A stretch of DNA of 64,000 bases from the NCBI RefSeq assembly GCF_019249655.2, contig NZ_CP137557.1, positions 1,795,001-1,859,000 of the forward strand, in the 5' to 3' direction. Shown here one piece after another: positions 1-7,652 of the stretch. A model generated the notes under the pieces. It was given only the letters and a program-made list of their open reading frames with translations, did no database searches and was not told where the DNA came from. The translations under genes were made by a program, and so were the position numbers. The DNA is from Segatella copri. GTDB lineage: Bacteria > Bacteroidota > Bacteroidia > Bacteroidales > Bacteroidaceae. Numbering within the stretch: the stretch's first letter is position 1; each line of letters begins with the position of its first letter.

Positions 1-624
1 CTTGGTTCGCTCCTTATCCTTATAGACAAACTCTAAGTGAACACCTCGTTTTGCAAGTTCATTCTTGAACTTCTGCCAACTACCTGTGACTTTCAAGGCA
101 TCCTTGACGGCATTGTGAATCTCGTATTTGGCACGTTCCGCATTGCGTAATTTGTGAGTGTTAGTCTTGCTCTTATCCGTTCCATAAGTCAGTCCATATT
201 TGGATTTTAGAGCCTTGGTCACTTGCTCATTACGCCTGTAATCATTCCTGTCTGATATGAGCTTGCCCTCGTTATTGATGCGGTTATACACAATATGACA
301 ATGTGGATTGTCGGTGTTGTGATGCCTTACGATGATGAATTGAGTATCTTTTATCCCCATCATCTGCATGTATTCAAGGGCTATCTTAGCCATGAAATCA
401 TCCGTCAAACGTGGCTTGTCCTCGGGCTTGAAACTGAGTGCAATGTGTCCCACAGGCTTCTTAATCCTTGGATTTAGCTGTCTTTGCAGCTCAAAACTTT
501 GTACTATCTCGGCATTCGTGCCGAGTAACACTCCATCCGAGGCGATGATTTTCGCCTCGTCCTTGCCTGTCACATAGCGGATGCAGCCAACAAATGAGCA
601 GCCTTTCTTTAGCTTGCCTATCAT
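1..624 (-). CDS. Relaxase / mobilization nuclease (MobP-like), 3' part outside window
   Basis: Nicks one strand at the transfer origin of a mobilizable element and stays bound to the 5' end. The 208 residues visible start with MIGKLKKG and hold a candidate nucleophile tyrosine near residue 17 and, at residues 101-110, the motif HHNTDNPHCH, the histidine triad of HUH relaxases that binds the metal ion. The start codon overlaps the stop of the upstream mobilization protein by four bases (ATGA), so the two are translationally coupled. The C-terminal part runs out of the window on the left. The family (relaxase/mobilization nuclease domain) is clear from the triad and gene order; which MOB class it belongs to is inferred. 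Confidence 0.92.
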   Translation of the reverse strand, partial: MIGKLKKGCSFVGCIRYVTGKDEAKIIASDGVLLGTNAEIVQSFELQRQLNPRIKKPVGHIALSFKPEDKPRLTDDFMAKIALEYMQMMGIKDTQFIIVRHHNTDNPHCHIVYNRINNEGKLISDRNDYRRNEQVTKALKSKYGLTYGTDKSKTNTHKLRNAERAKYEIHNAVKDALKVTGSWQKFKNELAKRGVHLEFVYKDKERTK

Positions 625-1034
625 GTGGTATCCTCCTTTCTGCTCATTCCGCATGGCTTCGATTTTGGACTTGCTTGGCGATACTCGCCAAGGATGGCTT
701 TCAATCTCCTCAACAAGTCCACCACAAATACATGGGTTTCGTGGAAACCTCTCTGATGCGACAGCTTGGTAAGTTGGTTGAGGTTATTTGCCATGCCGAT
801 AAGGTTCTTGGCAATGGCAACCGCCTCCGTGTTGTGTCCGCAGACCACCTCGCCGTTCAAGGCGGACTCACGGATGTACTCCGCCAACTTGCGGTTGGCT
901 TTCCTCGCCCTCAGCCTCAAAGCCTCGTAGCTTGGCTTTGAGAACTTCACCGTGACAGACTTCGACAGTTTGCGAACCCTGCCTGTGGGCGGTCTCCCGC
1001 CCTTTCTCTTGTCTTGTTCCTGTACGTTTGTCAT
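621..1034 (-). CDS. MobC-like plasmid mobilization accessory protein
   Basis: A basic protein of 137 residues expected to bind at oriT and help the relaxase open the strands. Residues 20-75 carry the pattern of the bacterial mobilization family: a ribbon-like start (SVTVKFSKPSYEALRLRARK), then a helix with ...LAEYIRESALNG and NLNQLTKL further on, typical of MobC-type proteins of Bacteroides elements. The first 20 residues are rich in Lys/Arg. It is the first gene of a two-gene unit with the relaxase, overlapping it by four bases. Identity as a MobC-type protein is by motif and by context and is quite sure; its DNA target is not known. Confidence 0.88.
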   Translation of the reverse strand: MTNVQEQDKRKGGRPPTGRVRKLSKSVTVKFSKPSYEALRLRARKANRKLAEYIRESALNGEVVCGHNTEAVAIAKNLIGMANNLNQLTKLSHQRGFHETHVFVVDLLRRLKAILGEYRQASPKSKPCGMSRKEDTT

Positions 1035-1107
1035 TCGATATACTGTTTACAGTTGGTACACTCACTTTCTGCGACCGTCGGGAGCAAAATTCCTCCGCCC
1101 TCATGGT

Positions 1108-1149
1108 GGAGCGAGGCGTTTTAGGATTCCCAAAACATAACCTCGCTCC
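1108..1149. other. Nested inverted repeat, possible oriT hairpin
   Basis: GGAGCGAGG at 1108-1116 is exactly complementary to CCTCGCTCC at 1141-1149. Inside lies a second pair, GTTTT (1118-1122) and AAAAC (1132-1136). It sits in the 184-base gap just upstream of the mobC-relaxase pair, where mobilizable elements usually keep oriT, and has no T-run that would make it an obvious terminator. oriT function is inference. Confidence 0.45.
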
Positions 1150-1218
1150 CTCTCAGAACACGTTAGTTGGAACTACAGCCTTTCATCTATCCACGTCCAA
1201 GGTCACAGACCTTAATTC

Positions 1219-1698
1219 TCACAATTTGCGCCAAGCCTCGAAGTCCTCTTCATAAAGGCTTAGGTGGTGGCGCACGATGTTCTCGATGATGCCCGATACG
1301 CTCATGCGCCTTCCTCCGAGGATGCGGACGACACGATCAAGACGGTCTCGTACATCGGAACTGACGAAGACTGGCTTGCGGTCGTCAATCCTTGGAACTT
1401 GGAGGAAGGTTTGCTGATACTCCTCCAGTGTTGCCTTGCGCTGCTTGCCACTGATGCGCTTCTGCGGATTCGGTGGCGATTGAGCTTCGTTCGTTTGCTC
1501 GTCCTCCATACAGGAGGTTGTTGCAGCCACATTCTCTGTCACAACTTCTAAATCGGAGTTCTCCACCTCTTCAAAGAAAGAGCTATGTTCTTGGGCATAG
1601 TCTTTACCATAAGTGGATGATTGAAGCGAAGCCACCACCTCCTGTGTCATTTTCTCCTGCTGTTCAGGAGACATTTTCGTTTCTTTTGTTCTTGCCAT
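1219..1698 (-). CDS. DUF3408 family protein of mobile elements
   Basis: 159 residues. The N-terminal 85 are acidic and Gln/Ser-rich, probably unstructured. The C-terminal part (about residues 85-159) carries the DUF3408 pattern: a basic linker (KRISGKQRKATLEEYQQTFL), a strand VFVSSDVRDRLDRVVRILG, then SVSGIIENIVRHHLSLYEEDFEAW. This resembles a ribbon-helix-helix DNA-binding fold. Such proteins are found beside mobilization and conjugation genes of Bacteroides and Prevotella elements, as here. The exact role (partition, oriT binding or regulation) is not known. It reads in the same direction as mobC and the relaxase. Confidence 0.85.
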   Translation of the reverse strand: MARTKETKMSPEQQEKMTQEVVASLQSSTYGKDYAQEHSSFFEEVENSDLEVVTENVAATTSCMEDEQTNEAQSPPNPQKRISGKQRKATLEEYQQTFLQVPRIDDRKPVFVSSDVRDRLDRVVRILGGRRMSVSGIIENIVRHHLSLYEEDFEAWRKL

Positions 1699-1986
1699 AG
1701 CTTATGCTGTTTTATTTGTTAGTATAGTGGTCACGGTTTGCACCATTGACCGATTGTCGGGTGCAAAGTAAGTGTACTGAGTGCAGCCATGCAACTGATT
1801 GGGTGTAACGTGGCAATTTAGTTGTGGCTTGCTTATTTGCATACCGAGATAGTTGTGAGAACTTCTACGTATTTCTCAACTCATCATTGTTCATGTATTC
1901 GTTGCAGTCGTGCAAGTTTTTCTTGTTGTTTTTGGCGTTGAAGTCGGCAAACCCCGGCAACATACTGCCACAGAAATTGAAAACGC

Positions 1987-2016
1987 TTGTTTTTAGATTG
2001 CCGTGCCTTATCTTTG
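1987..2016 (+). promoter_or_regulatory. Bacteroidota-type promoter for the HTH gene at 2096
   Basis: TTG at 1987-1989, a 19-base spacer, then TATCTTTG at 2009-2016, a full match to the Bacteroidota -33/-7 pattern TTG...TAnnTTTG. It points at the excisionase-like gene starting at 2096. Confidence 0.6.
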
Positions 2017-2095
2017 CACTCACAAACGTGGAGCACAGCATATGCGTGGAGCTTTGCGACATACAACATAGTATTAACTTAGAAAAAAGAAAAGT

Positions 2096-2407
2096 ATGGG
2101 ATTCATCGTATTCGAGGAAGAGGCATTCAACTATCTTGATGCCCAGTTGGAGAACTTCGTGAAGCGCATGGACAGAATCCGTGAGCGCAGTGAGGACAAG
2201 ACCATGAACAAGTGGCTCGACACGCAGGACGTGTGTCAGACGCTCAACATCTGCCCACGGACAGTGCAGACGCTTCGGGACAACGGAACTTTGGCTTATA
2301 CGCAAATCAGCCACAAGACCTACTACAAGCCGGAGGACGTGATGGCTATCGTAGCAGTAGTGGAGGACAGGAAAAAGGACATGCGCTTTCGCAAGCGCAC
2401 AGGTTAG
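2096..2407 (+). CDS. Helix-turn-helix protein, excisionase/MerR-like
   Basis: 103 residues. An N-terminal helix (about 1-40) is followed by a winged helix-turn-helix at about residues 38-85: KWLDTQDVCQTLNICPRTVQ, then LRDNGTLAYTQISHKTYYKPEDV, the HTH_17 pattern of excisionase-like and MerR-like DNA-binding proteins. Pairs of these small proteins are typical of Bacteroides mobilizable and conjugative transposons, where they control excision together with the integrase. It lies in front of a second gene of the same kind and is transcribed away from the mobilization genes. A role as recombination directionality factor is inferred. Confidence 0.85.
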   Translation: MGFIVFEEEAFNYLDAQLENFVKRMDRIRERSEDKTMNKWLDTQDVCQTLNICPRTVQTLRDNGTLAYTQISHKTYYKPEDVMAIVAVVEDRKKDMRFRKRTG

Positions 2408-2489
2408 GCTGTCAATATACAACAGCCACTTTATCCAATGCAGCAAGTAAACCGAGTAACGTAAGTATCAACAATAAAACGAGACAACT

Positions 2490-2798
2490 ATGAGCAATGA
2501 AGTAATGACAAGAAACAGCGAGTGGATGAACCACATCGTGAACCACCTCAACCGAATGGTTGACAATTTTGAACGTGCCGTGATGAACTACCGCCCCATG
2601 CTTGGCGGTGAGCGCTTCATGACGGACAAGGAGCTTTGTGCCAGGCTGCAACTGAGCCGAAGAACCCTGCAGGACTACCGAAACAACGGTGTCATCCCGT
2701 ATATCCAGCTTGGCGGAAAGATACTCTACCGCGAGTCCGACATTCAGAAGATTCTGATGGCTAACTATCGTGAAGCGTACAGAATGAAAGGGGTGTAG
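2490..2798 (+). CDS. Helix-turn-helix protein, excisionase-like (second of pair)
   Basis: 102 residues. The N-terminal 45 form a likely helix. From about residue 44 follows the HTH_17 domain: FMTDKELCARLQLSRRTLQD, then YRNNGVIPYIQLGGKILYRESDIQKIL. The overall plan is the same as in the gene 80 bases upstream (helix, then winged HTH), so the two are paralogues and may form a heteromer or act in turn. A strong hairpin follows the stop codon. Function as a regulator or excision factor of the mobile element is inferred from family and place. Confidence 0.85.
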   Translation: MSNEVMTRNSEWMNHIVNHLNRMVDNFERAVMNYRPMLGGERFMTDKELCARLQLSRRTLQDYRNNGVIPYIQLGGKILYRESDIQKILMANYREAYRMKGV

Positions 2799-2831
2799 GA
2801 GAATGTCCTTGATGAGTGTGTGAAATGAACA

Positions 2832-2886
2832 AGGCGACAACGTATAACTTACCGAGTGTGGCTGTTATAGGTTGTCGCCTCGTTTT
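2832..2886 (+). terminator. Terminator after the two HTH genes
   Basis: AGGCGACAAC (2832-2841) pairs with GTTGTCGCCT (2871-2880), and the stem is lengthened by TATAAC/GTTATA inside. CGTTTTATT follows. It lies 34 bases after the stop of the second HTH gene. Confidence 0.7.
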
Positions 2887-3068
2887 ATTGGCTATACCGA
2901 GTTGGTCGTGTTTGCCGAGTGTTCTCCGTATGGTCTGTATAAAATCTAATACCATGCTAAAACACACTGCGGTGGTTCGCCCAAGTGGCTGGAGGCGCAA
3001 AGCCTCCAAGGAACGTTGCTTGAAGGATTCCTATACAATTAGGAATCATCTCTCTTCATTCTTTGGCA

Positions 3069-3428
3069 TTACATACTACTCATGCAATGCCAAAATATTA
3101 ACATGCACCAAAATATTATATAGACTATGGAGATAAGAAAAAACACCTTTTTCTTCTTCGATTTTAAAAGGTGAAGTACAAATCCACTATAAATGGAAAA
3201 AACAGGTATTATAAGTATTTTAAACCATCCTATAACATCATAATATGAATAAAAAAAAGTACAAGCGTATGTTGCCCAGTACAAACATATCACAAATGCC
3301 ATTACAAATTTCAAAAAGACAAATGTCACTTGTTTGTTTTTTAGGTACAATAGGAAATATGCTATAGGAACAACTGTTGCAAATAGCATATCTCCTCTCC
3401 ATATTATATAAAAATCCAAAAGTCTCAT
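3069..3428 (-). CDS. Small membrane protein, unknown function
   Basis: 119 residues, very hydrophobic, with four likely transmembrane segments (about residues 12-30, 35-55, 64-86, 95-115) and short loops rich in Lys and aromatic residues (KSKKKK near residue 91). The DNA is clearly richer in A+T than the neighbouring mobilization genes, which suggests a separate origin. No family is recognised. It could be cargo of the mobile element. The open frame is long for such A+T-rich DNA and the hydrophobic pattern is regular, so I take it as real with moderate confidence. Confidence 0.5.
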   Translation of the reverse strand: MRLLDFYIIWRGDMLFATVVPIAYFLLYLKNKQVTFVFLKFVMAFVICLYWATYACTFFYSYYDVIGWFKILIIPVFSIYSGFVLHLLKSKKKKVFFLISIVYIIFWCMLIFWHCMSSM

Positions 3429-3563
3429 TTTAGTTCATTATTTGTTTGACACTGCAATTTTAGAGAAATAAATTGAATAAAGCAAATGAATTTAAAACCT
3501 TTATAAAATTTTAATAAATATTGGTTTTCAAGGAATAGAGATCATTGATGAAAAATGTAATTG

Positions 3564-3926
3564 CTACACCATTATATTCTTCGACCACAGGCAGACCAAC
3601 TTCGGGCGGTTGGTCTGCTTTTTGATGATGGCTTGCATGATGAACTCCCGGAAGGCTCTGCTCTCAATGCTGTCAATACGGAAGGCTACCGCAATGACGA
3701 GTTCAAGACTATACACATCATAGCTGATGCGGTCGTTCTTCCTGACATGACGGCGTACACCCTGCTCTTTCTGGATGCCATCCTTGAATATAGCCTTGAC
3801 AGCCTTGCGCACATAGCAGCCGAATACATTATACATGTCGGCAATCTCCTGCATGGTCATCCATACAGTATCGGTCGGCATGGATACCGTTCCGCTCTCG
3901 CTGATAGTTATAACTCCTCTGTTCAT
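3564..3926 (-). CDS. RhuM-like conserved protein next to integrase
   Basis: 120 residues. The middle shows WMTMQEIADMYNV, a helix-turn-helix-like stretch, and then SYDVYSLELVIAVAFRIDSI, which is the pattern seen in RhuM-type (virulence_RhuM) proteins and in small proteins carried after integrases in Bacteroides elements. Its start codon overlaps the stop of the integrase gene by four bases (ATGA), so it is co-expressed with it. The last 15 residues look unrelated to the family, so the C-terminus may be shortened compared with full RhuM proteins. A regulatory role in the element is a guess. Confidence 0.7.
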   Translation of the reverse strand: MNRGVITISESGTVSMPTDTVWMTMQEIADMYNVFGCYVRKAVKAIFKDGIQKEQGVRRHVRKNDRISYDVYSLELVIAVAFRIDSIESRAFREFIMQAIIKKQTNRPKLVCLWSKNIMV

Positions 3927-5134
3927 TTTCCAATAGTTTTTTCGTTCGATAATCTGTTCCTTTCCCGCTTGGCAATAAGCTTATCCATGTCATTTGAAAT
4001 CTTCTGCTCCGTCACCTGCGCATAGACCTGTGTGCTTGTGATGTCTGCGTGTCCCATCATCTTGGCTATGCTGCCGATGGGAATGTCCTCGTTGAGCATC
4101 AAGACTCCGAATGTATGGCGGCTGGCGTGGAATCCCAACTTATTACTTATGCCAAGCACCATTCCAAGGGTATGCACATCAAGATAGATGTCTTTCTTCT
4201 CACCCAGTGGAAAAACAGGCTTGCTGTCGTCCGTGGTATTGTAGAGCGAAAGAATCTTCTCGGCTATCGGATGGAGTGGCACGAAGAACTCCACGCCTGT
4301 CTTCTCTCTTTCCTTGCGGATGAACTTCCTACCCTCGGAGTTCTCACTGATATGGCGAGGGTACAGTTTCTTTACATCTATATAGGATAAGGAGGTGAGC
4401 GAGGCAAAAATGAAACATCTGCGTGCAAGCTCCGTTCGCTCGTCAGCCATCGGGGTAGAGAGCATCTTGATGAAGTCTGCCTTGCTGATATGGGTCATCT
4501 TCGGGGCTGCCTTCTTCTCATACCCTATCTTGACTATGGGATTGAAGCGGATAATGCTCCTGTCCACTGCCTTGTACATCAACATGTTCAGCCAGAGAAG
4601 GCAATGGTTCACGTAGCTGTCGATACGTCCCTGGTCTCGTTTCAGGAATAGTTTGTATTCCTCCCCGAAATTCTCGTCTATGTCCTCAAAGGCGATGTCG
4701 TCCTTATCCAACGAATGGACAAAGTCTCTCAGGTTCTTCTGCCATGTCCGCTTGTGCAGAAAGGTTTGTCTGGCTTTTGCGGTTCGATACCATTCTACGA
4801 TGGTATCACCAAAGTTCAGCAAGAACCTTCCTGTCGTGTCCTTGTCCTTCAACACTGCCTTCAGCATTTCCACGGTGATGATGCCGTTGGTGGAAAGAAG
4901 TGAGTTGTATTTATCCTTGACCTCAGCAAGGAAACTTGCCAATCGTCCGTTGTCCCTTGCGTTCCGTACCTCTCCCTTCTTGGCGTTCCACTCCTGTGGG
5001 GTACAGGATATGCCTGTGGAAATGGCTGCACTTTTGCCGTCAACGGTGATGCGGCAAAGTATGTTGGCTGTTCCGTCTGCCTTCACCTTCTGTCTGTTGA
5101 TGTAAGGCAAAATTGAAAATGTACTTCTGCTCAT
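3923..5134 (-). CDS. Tyrosine recombinase / site-specific integrase
   Basis: 403 residues, the usual length of Bacteroidota integrases: an N-terminal arm-binding domain (1-90), an SAM-like core-binding domain (about 100-210) and the catalytic domain (about 215-390). The C-terminal box HASRHTFG and the nucleophile tyrosine in TSTQVYAQVT are present. At the place of the first catalytic arginine the protein has TSLSYIDV, with Ser instead of Arg, as known for IntDOT-type recombinases. It integrates and excises the mobile element. It follows a second integrase by 63 bases and overlaps the RhuM-like gene, forming one unit. Confidence 0.93.
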   Translation of the reverse strand: MSRSTFSILPYINRQKVKADGTANILCRITVDGKSAAISTGISCTPQEWNAKKGEVRNARDNGRLASFLAEVKDKYNSLLSTNGIITVEMLKAVLKDKDTTGRFLLNFGDTIVEWYRTAKARQTFLHKRTWQKNLRDFVHSLDKDDIAFEDIDENFGEEYKLFLKRDQGRIDSYVNHCLLWLNMLMYKAVDRSIIRFNPIVKIGYEKKAAPKMTHISKADFIKMLSTPMADERTELARRCFIFASLTSLSYIDVKKLYPRHISENSEGRKFIRKEREKTGVEFFVPLHPIAEKILSLYNTTDDSKPVFPLGEKKDIYLDVHTLGMVLGISNKLGFHASRHTFGVLMLNEDIPIGSIAKMMGHADITSTQVYAQVTEQKISNDMDKLIAKRERNRLSNEKTIGK

Positions 5135-5197
5135 AGTTGTTGTCCTTATAATATAATAATGTGGTTGAACTGTAAAAAGAAAAGTTGAAAGCCTTGT

Positions 5198-6430
5198 TCA
5201 TAATGCGAGAATAAAGTCCTTCTCGGTTGCAGCGATGAACTTGTCCATGTCCTCGAACAGCTTCTTTTGGGTCACTCTCGCATACCGCTGCGTCATCTTC
5301 ACATCCTTGTGACCGAGCATCTTGCAGATGGTCTCCATCGGCACACCAGCCTCCAGCGTAATGAGGCTGGCGAACGAGTGTCTTCCCGAATGGTAGGAAT
5401 AGGTCTTGCTCGTTTCCGCCAACTTGCAGATGGTGATGAGATCGATACGAACACGATTCGTGCTCAGCAATGGGAAAAGGGTATCTCTTGCCCCGTCCTC
5501 GTATTTCGCCATCAGCTCCAATGCCTCGGGCAGGAGTTTCACCCTGGCAAGTGTTCCGGTCTTCTTGCGGTTATAGACGAGCCATTTGTCGCCATCCTCC
5601 AACACCTTGACATTGGCTTTCGTGATGGAAACGGTGTCTATGAAGGCTGTTCCTGCATAGCAGGCGAAAAGAAACAGGTCACGGCTAACGGATAGTCTCG
5701 GCTTGTCTTCGGGCAGTTCCACATCACGGATTTTTATGAAATCAGACATGCTGAGAGCCTTGGGTGTCGTAACCTTTGGAGTGCCAACCCGATAATGGGC
5801 GAACAGCAGGTTCCTGCACAAGCCTCGCTCAAAGGCGATGCGGCACATCTTCTTGAAGAGCGACACATAGATGGTGATGGTTCCTGATGAAAAGCCTTTC
5901 TCGTCAAGCAGGTAATGGTGAAAGTCACTGATGAAAGGCTCGGTCAGCTGTCCGAAAGCCAAATCAGTCAACCTATACTTCTCCCCGATGAACTCAGCGA
6001 GATTCTTGCGAATCTTTCTGTAAGTACAGACACTGCTCTTCGACATATCGATGCCCTCATGGGTGCTGAGTTCACTGATATGCTCGTCCACGAAGGAGAG
6101 AAGGGTGGTCTGTGTCTTGACGCTGCCCTGCAAGGCCTCCTTGACATCCTTAGCCTCGAAGTCCGTTCTCTTTTCCACAAGCACATCGAAAGCCTTTTGG
6201 ATGGAAAGCAACAACTGCTCGATGTCCTTGTTGGTCTCCACGGCTTCCTTGCTCTTGCCCTCCAATCGGCTGGCACGAGGATTCCAAAGCGATGGAGTGC
6301 AAGACAACTTGCAGGAGAACTGCGCCATAGTCCTGTTCACCGTGATGCGTCCCATGATGGGAGCTTTTCCATTCTTGTCCAATCCGCTCTTTTTTAGGTA
6401 GAGCAACACCTTGAATTTTTCGATTTTCAT
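5198..6430 (-). CDS. Tyrosine recombinase / site-specific integrase (outermost)
   Basis: 410 residues from the ATG at 6430; an in-frame start eight codons upstream is possible, but MKIEKFKVLLYLKK is the usual beginning of this family. The catalytic domain shows ACYAGTAFIDTV where the first Arg should be (again not Arg), YNRKKTG for the catalytic lysine, HSGRHSFA for box II and MTQRYARVT with the nucleophile Tyr. As the outermost gene of the element it is likely to act on the attachment site that should lie in the following gene-free stretch. Two tandem integrases are common in such elements; they may act together or one may be regulatory. Confidence 0.93.
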   Translation of the reverse strand: MKIEKFKVLLYLKKSGLDKNGKAPIMGRITVNRTMAQFSCKLSCTPSLWNPRASRLEGKSKEAVETNKDIEQLLLSIQKAFDVLVEKRTDFEAKDVKEALQGSVKTQTTLLSFVDEHISELSTHEGIDMSKSSVCTYRKIRKNLAEFIGEKYRLTDLAFGQLTEPFISDFHHYLLDEKGFSSGTITIYVSLFKKMCRIAFERGLCRNLLFAHYRVGTPKVTTPKALSMSDFIKIRDVELPEDKPRLSVSRDLFLFACYAGTAFIDTVSITKANVKVLEDGDKWLVYNRKKTGTLARVKLLPEALELMAKYEDGARDTLFPLLSTNRVRIDLITICKLAETSKTYSYHSGRHSFASLITLEAGVPMETICKMLGHKDVKMTQRYARVTQKKLFEDMDKFIAATEKDFILAL

Positions 6431-6833
6431 AACGCTTACATTTTGAGTGTGCAAATATAATCATTTTGTAAGCGTTCCTTGATACGCAAAACATTGAGAA
6501 TCAGCGCAATAAACTCCGTTGATGCACAAAGTTGCCTTTCCGTATTGTTACCTGCTTTGCATAGGTAACTGTGGCTCACGATTTAGTAACTGAACTACTT
6601 CAATATTCCTCACTCGCTTGCTTTATGCCGATTTGGCAACTTTGTGCAAATCTGCTCATTCCCAACTGTTTACGTTCCAACCTCTCTTATTCTCCTTTGG
6701 CTGCTTTAGAGCTTTATGTTAAAAAAACAAACTCATAGTTTTGGTAACGTGAAAACATAGTTTCTCTTGTACGAACTCATAGCTTCTCTTGTACGAACTC
6801 ATAGTGTGCTTACTGACAGCTTATTACGATTAC

Positions 6834-7014
6834 TGATTACTGATTACGATTACAGTTCCATTTTCCGCTAGTTGTCTTATCAGGTGTGAAGGGAGCTTTT
6901 AAAGAAGGGTATATTATATATATATATTTATATAGATATATATATAATATACCTCCCCATATAACCCCTCATACATCGTTCGGAAAATGGAACTGTAATC
7001 GTAATCAGTAATCA
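6834..7014. repeat. Large nested palindrome (34-bp outer, 18-bp inner arms)
   Basis: The outer arms 6834-6867 and 6981-7014 are exact reverse complements over 34 bases (left arm begins TGATTACTGATTACG and ends CATTTTCCG). The inner arms 6908-6925 and 6936-6953, made of TA repeats bounded by GGT/ACC, are exact over 18 bases. Nothing in the 181 bases codes for protein. It could be a miniature inverted-repeat element, a cruciform or a strong two-way terminator. Confidence 0.85.
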
Positions 7015-7037
7015 CTTTCAGCAAAGTAAGAGGAAAA

Positions 7038-7071
7038 GTTGGTGGGGTTCATCAGATGAAGGTCACCAAAC
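7038..7071. repeat. REP-like palindrome, copy 1
   Basis: TTGGTGGGGTTCATC and GATGAAGGTCACCAA form an imperfect palindrome around one base. The same unit recurs at 14820-14851 and 18189-18221. Copies 1 and 2 are both followed by TTGATAATCA about 10-15 bases further on. Confidence 0.7.
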
Positions 7072-7219
7072 TATATATATTGATAATCAGATAGTTGTAA
7101 GTGAAAGGAAAAGATGGGATAGTCTATGTTTTTCAATATATTTTGGGGGAATCTATCGAAGTTACCTCCTGCCATTTTCCAGAAAAAAACAGAAAGATAG
7201 AAAATAATCTTTTGAAAGC

Positions 7220-7316
7220 TTGCTAGTTTGATTTCTTTTTATTATTTTTGCAACCATAAATATCAGTATATTGAAGATAAAGGCTGATATAAGGGATAAA
7301 TATCATTATAATGATA
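7220..7316 (+). promoter_or_regulatory. hipBA promoter and operator
   Basis: TTG (7220-7222), 20 bases, TATTTTTG (7243-7250) match the Bacteroidota promoter. Downstream, TATCATTATAATGATA (7301-7316) is a perfect 16-base palindrome of the form TATC-N8-GATA, which resembles the TATCC-N8-GGATA site bound by HipB in E. coli. Its place between promoter and hipB suggests autoregulation. Confidence 0.6.
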
Positions 7317-7343
7317 GATAAATAATAGAAGATTATGGCAGAT
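7256..7343 (+). repeat. 88-bp direct repeat, upstream copy (operator to start of hipB)
   Basis: This stretch, running from 80 bases before hipB through its first three codons, recurs at 9158-9245 behind hipA with four differences in 88 bases and no gap. Both copies keep the 16-base operator palindrome unchanged. Confidence 0.95.
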
Positions 7344-7646
7344 TTATATGAATATTCTACTCCGGAGTTAGTACGTTTGCTGGGAGTAAGATTCAAGGAA
7401 TACAGATTGCGATGCAATCTCACCCAGAAAGAGGTTGCCGAGCTTACGGGGCTTGGCTTGACCACCATCCATAAGTTTGAGAATGGCACAGCGGGTAATC
7501 TTTCGCTAGCCACTTTTCTCCTCTTGCTGAAGGTGGTAGGGCAGATTGATGCCATCGATGATGTGCTTCCAGAGCTGCCCCCTTCCCCGTATCTGATGAG
7601 AAGGGATGAGAAGAAGGCACAGAGAATTCGTCATACTAAACAATAA
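7335..7646 (+). CDS. hipB: HipB-like antitoxin, XRE family
   Basis: 103 residues. Residues 13-70 form an XRE helix-turn-helix: LGVRFKEYRLRCNLTQKEVAEL, then GLTTIHKFENGTAGNLSLATFLLLLKVVG, where the recognition helix and the ENG turn are typical. It should repress its own operon by binding the palindrome 19 bases upstream of the start codon and neutralise HipA by complex formation. The hipA start lies six bases behind its stop. The C-terminal 25 residues are basic and may reach into HipA. Assignment is by domain and by the HipA partner. Confidence 0.9.
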   Translation: MADLYEYSTPELVRLLGVRFKEYRLRCNLTQKEVAELTGLGLTTIHKFENGTAGNLSLATFLLLLKVVGQIDAIDDVLPELPPSPYLMRRDEKKAQRIRHTKQ

Positions 7647-7652
7647 TGGGCT

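Larger units (their letters stand above)
6431..7219. other. Gene-free stretch between mobile element and hipBA
   Basis: About 790 bases without a convincing gene. They are expected to hold the right attachment site of the integrative element, but the core cannot be fixed without the other end. Short direct repeats (CTTGTACGAACTCATAG, twice at 6768-6804) precede a large nested palindrome at 6834-7014 and a REP-like palindrome at 7038-7071, both listed separately. Confidence 0.5.
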
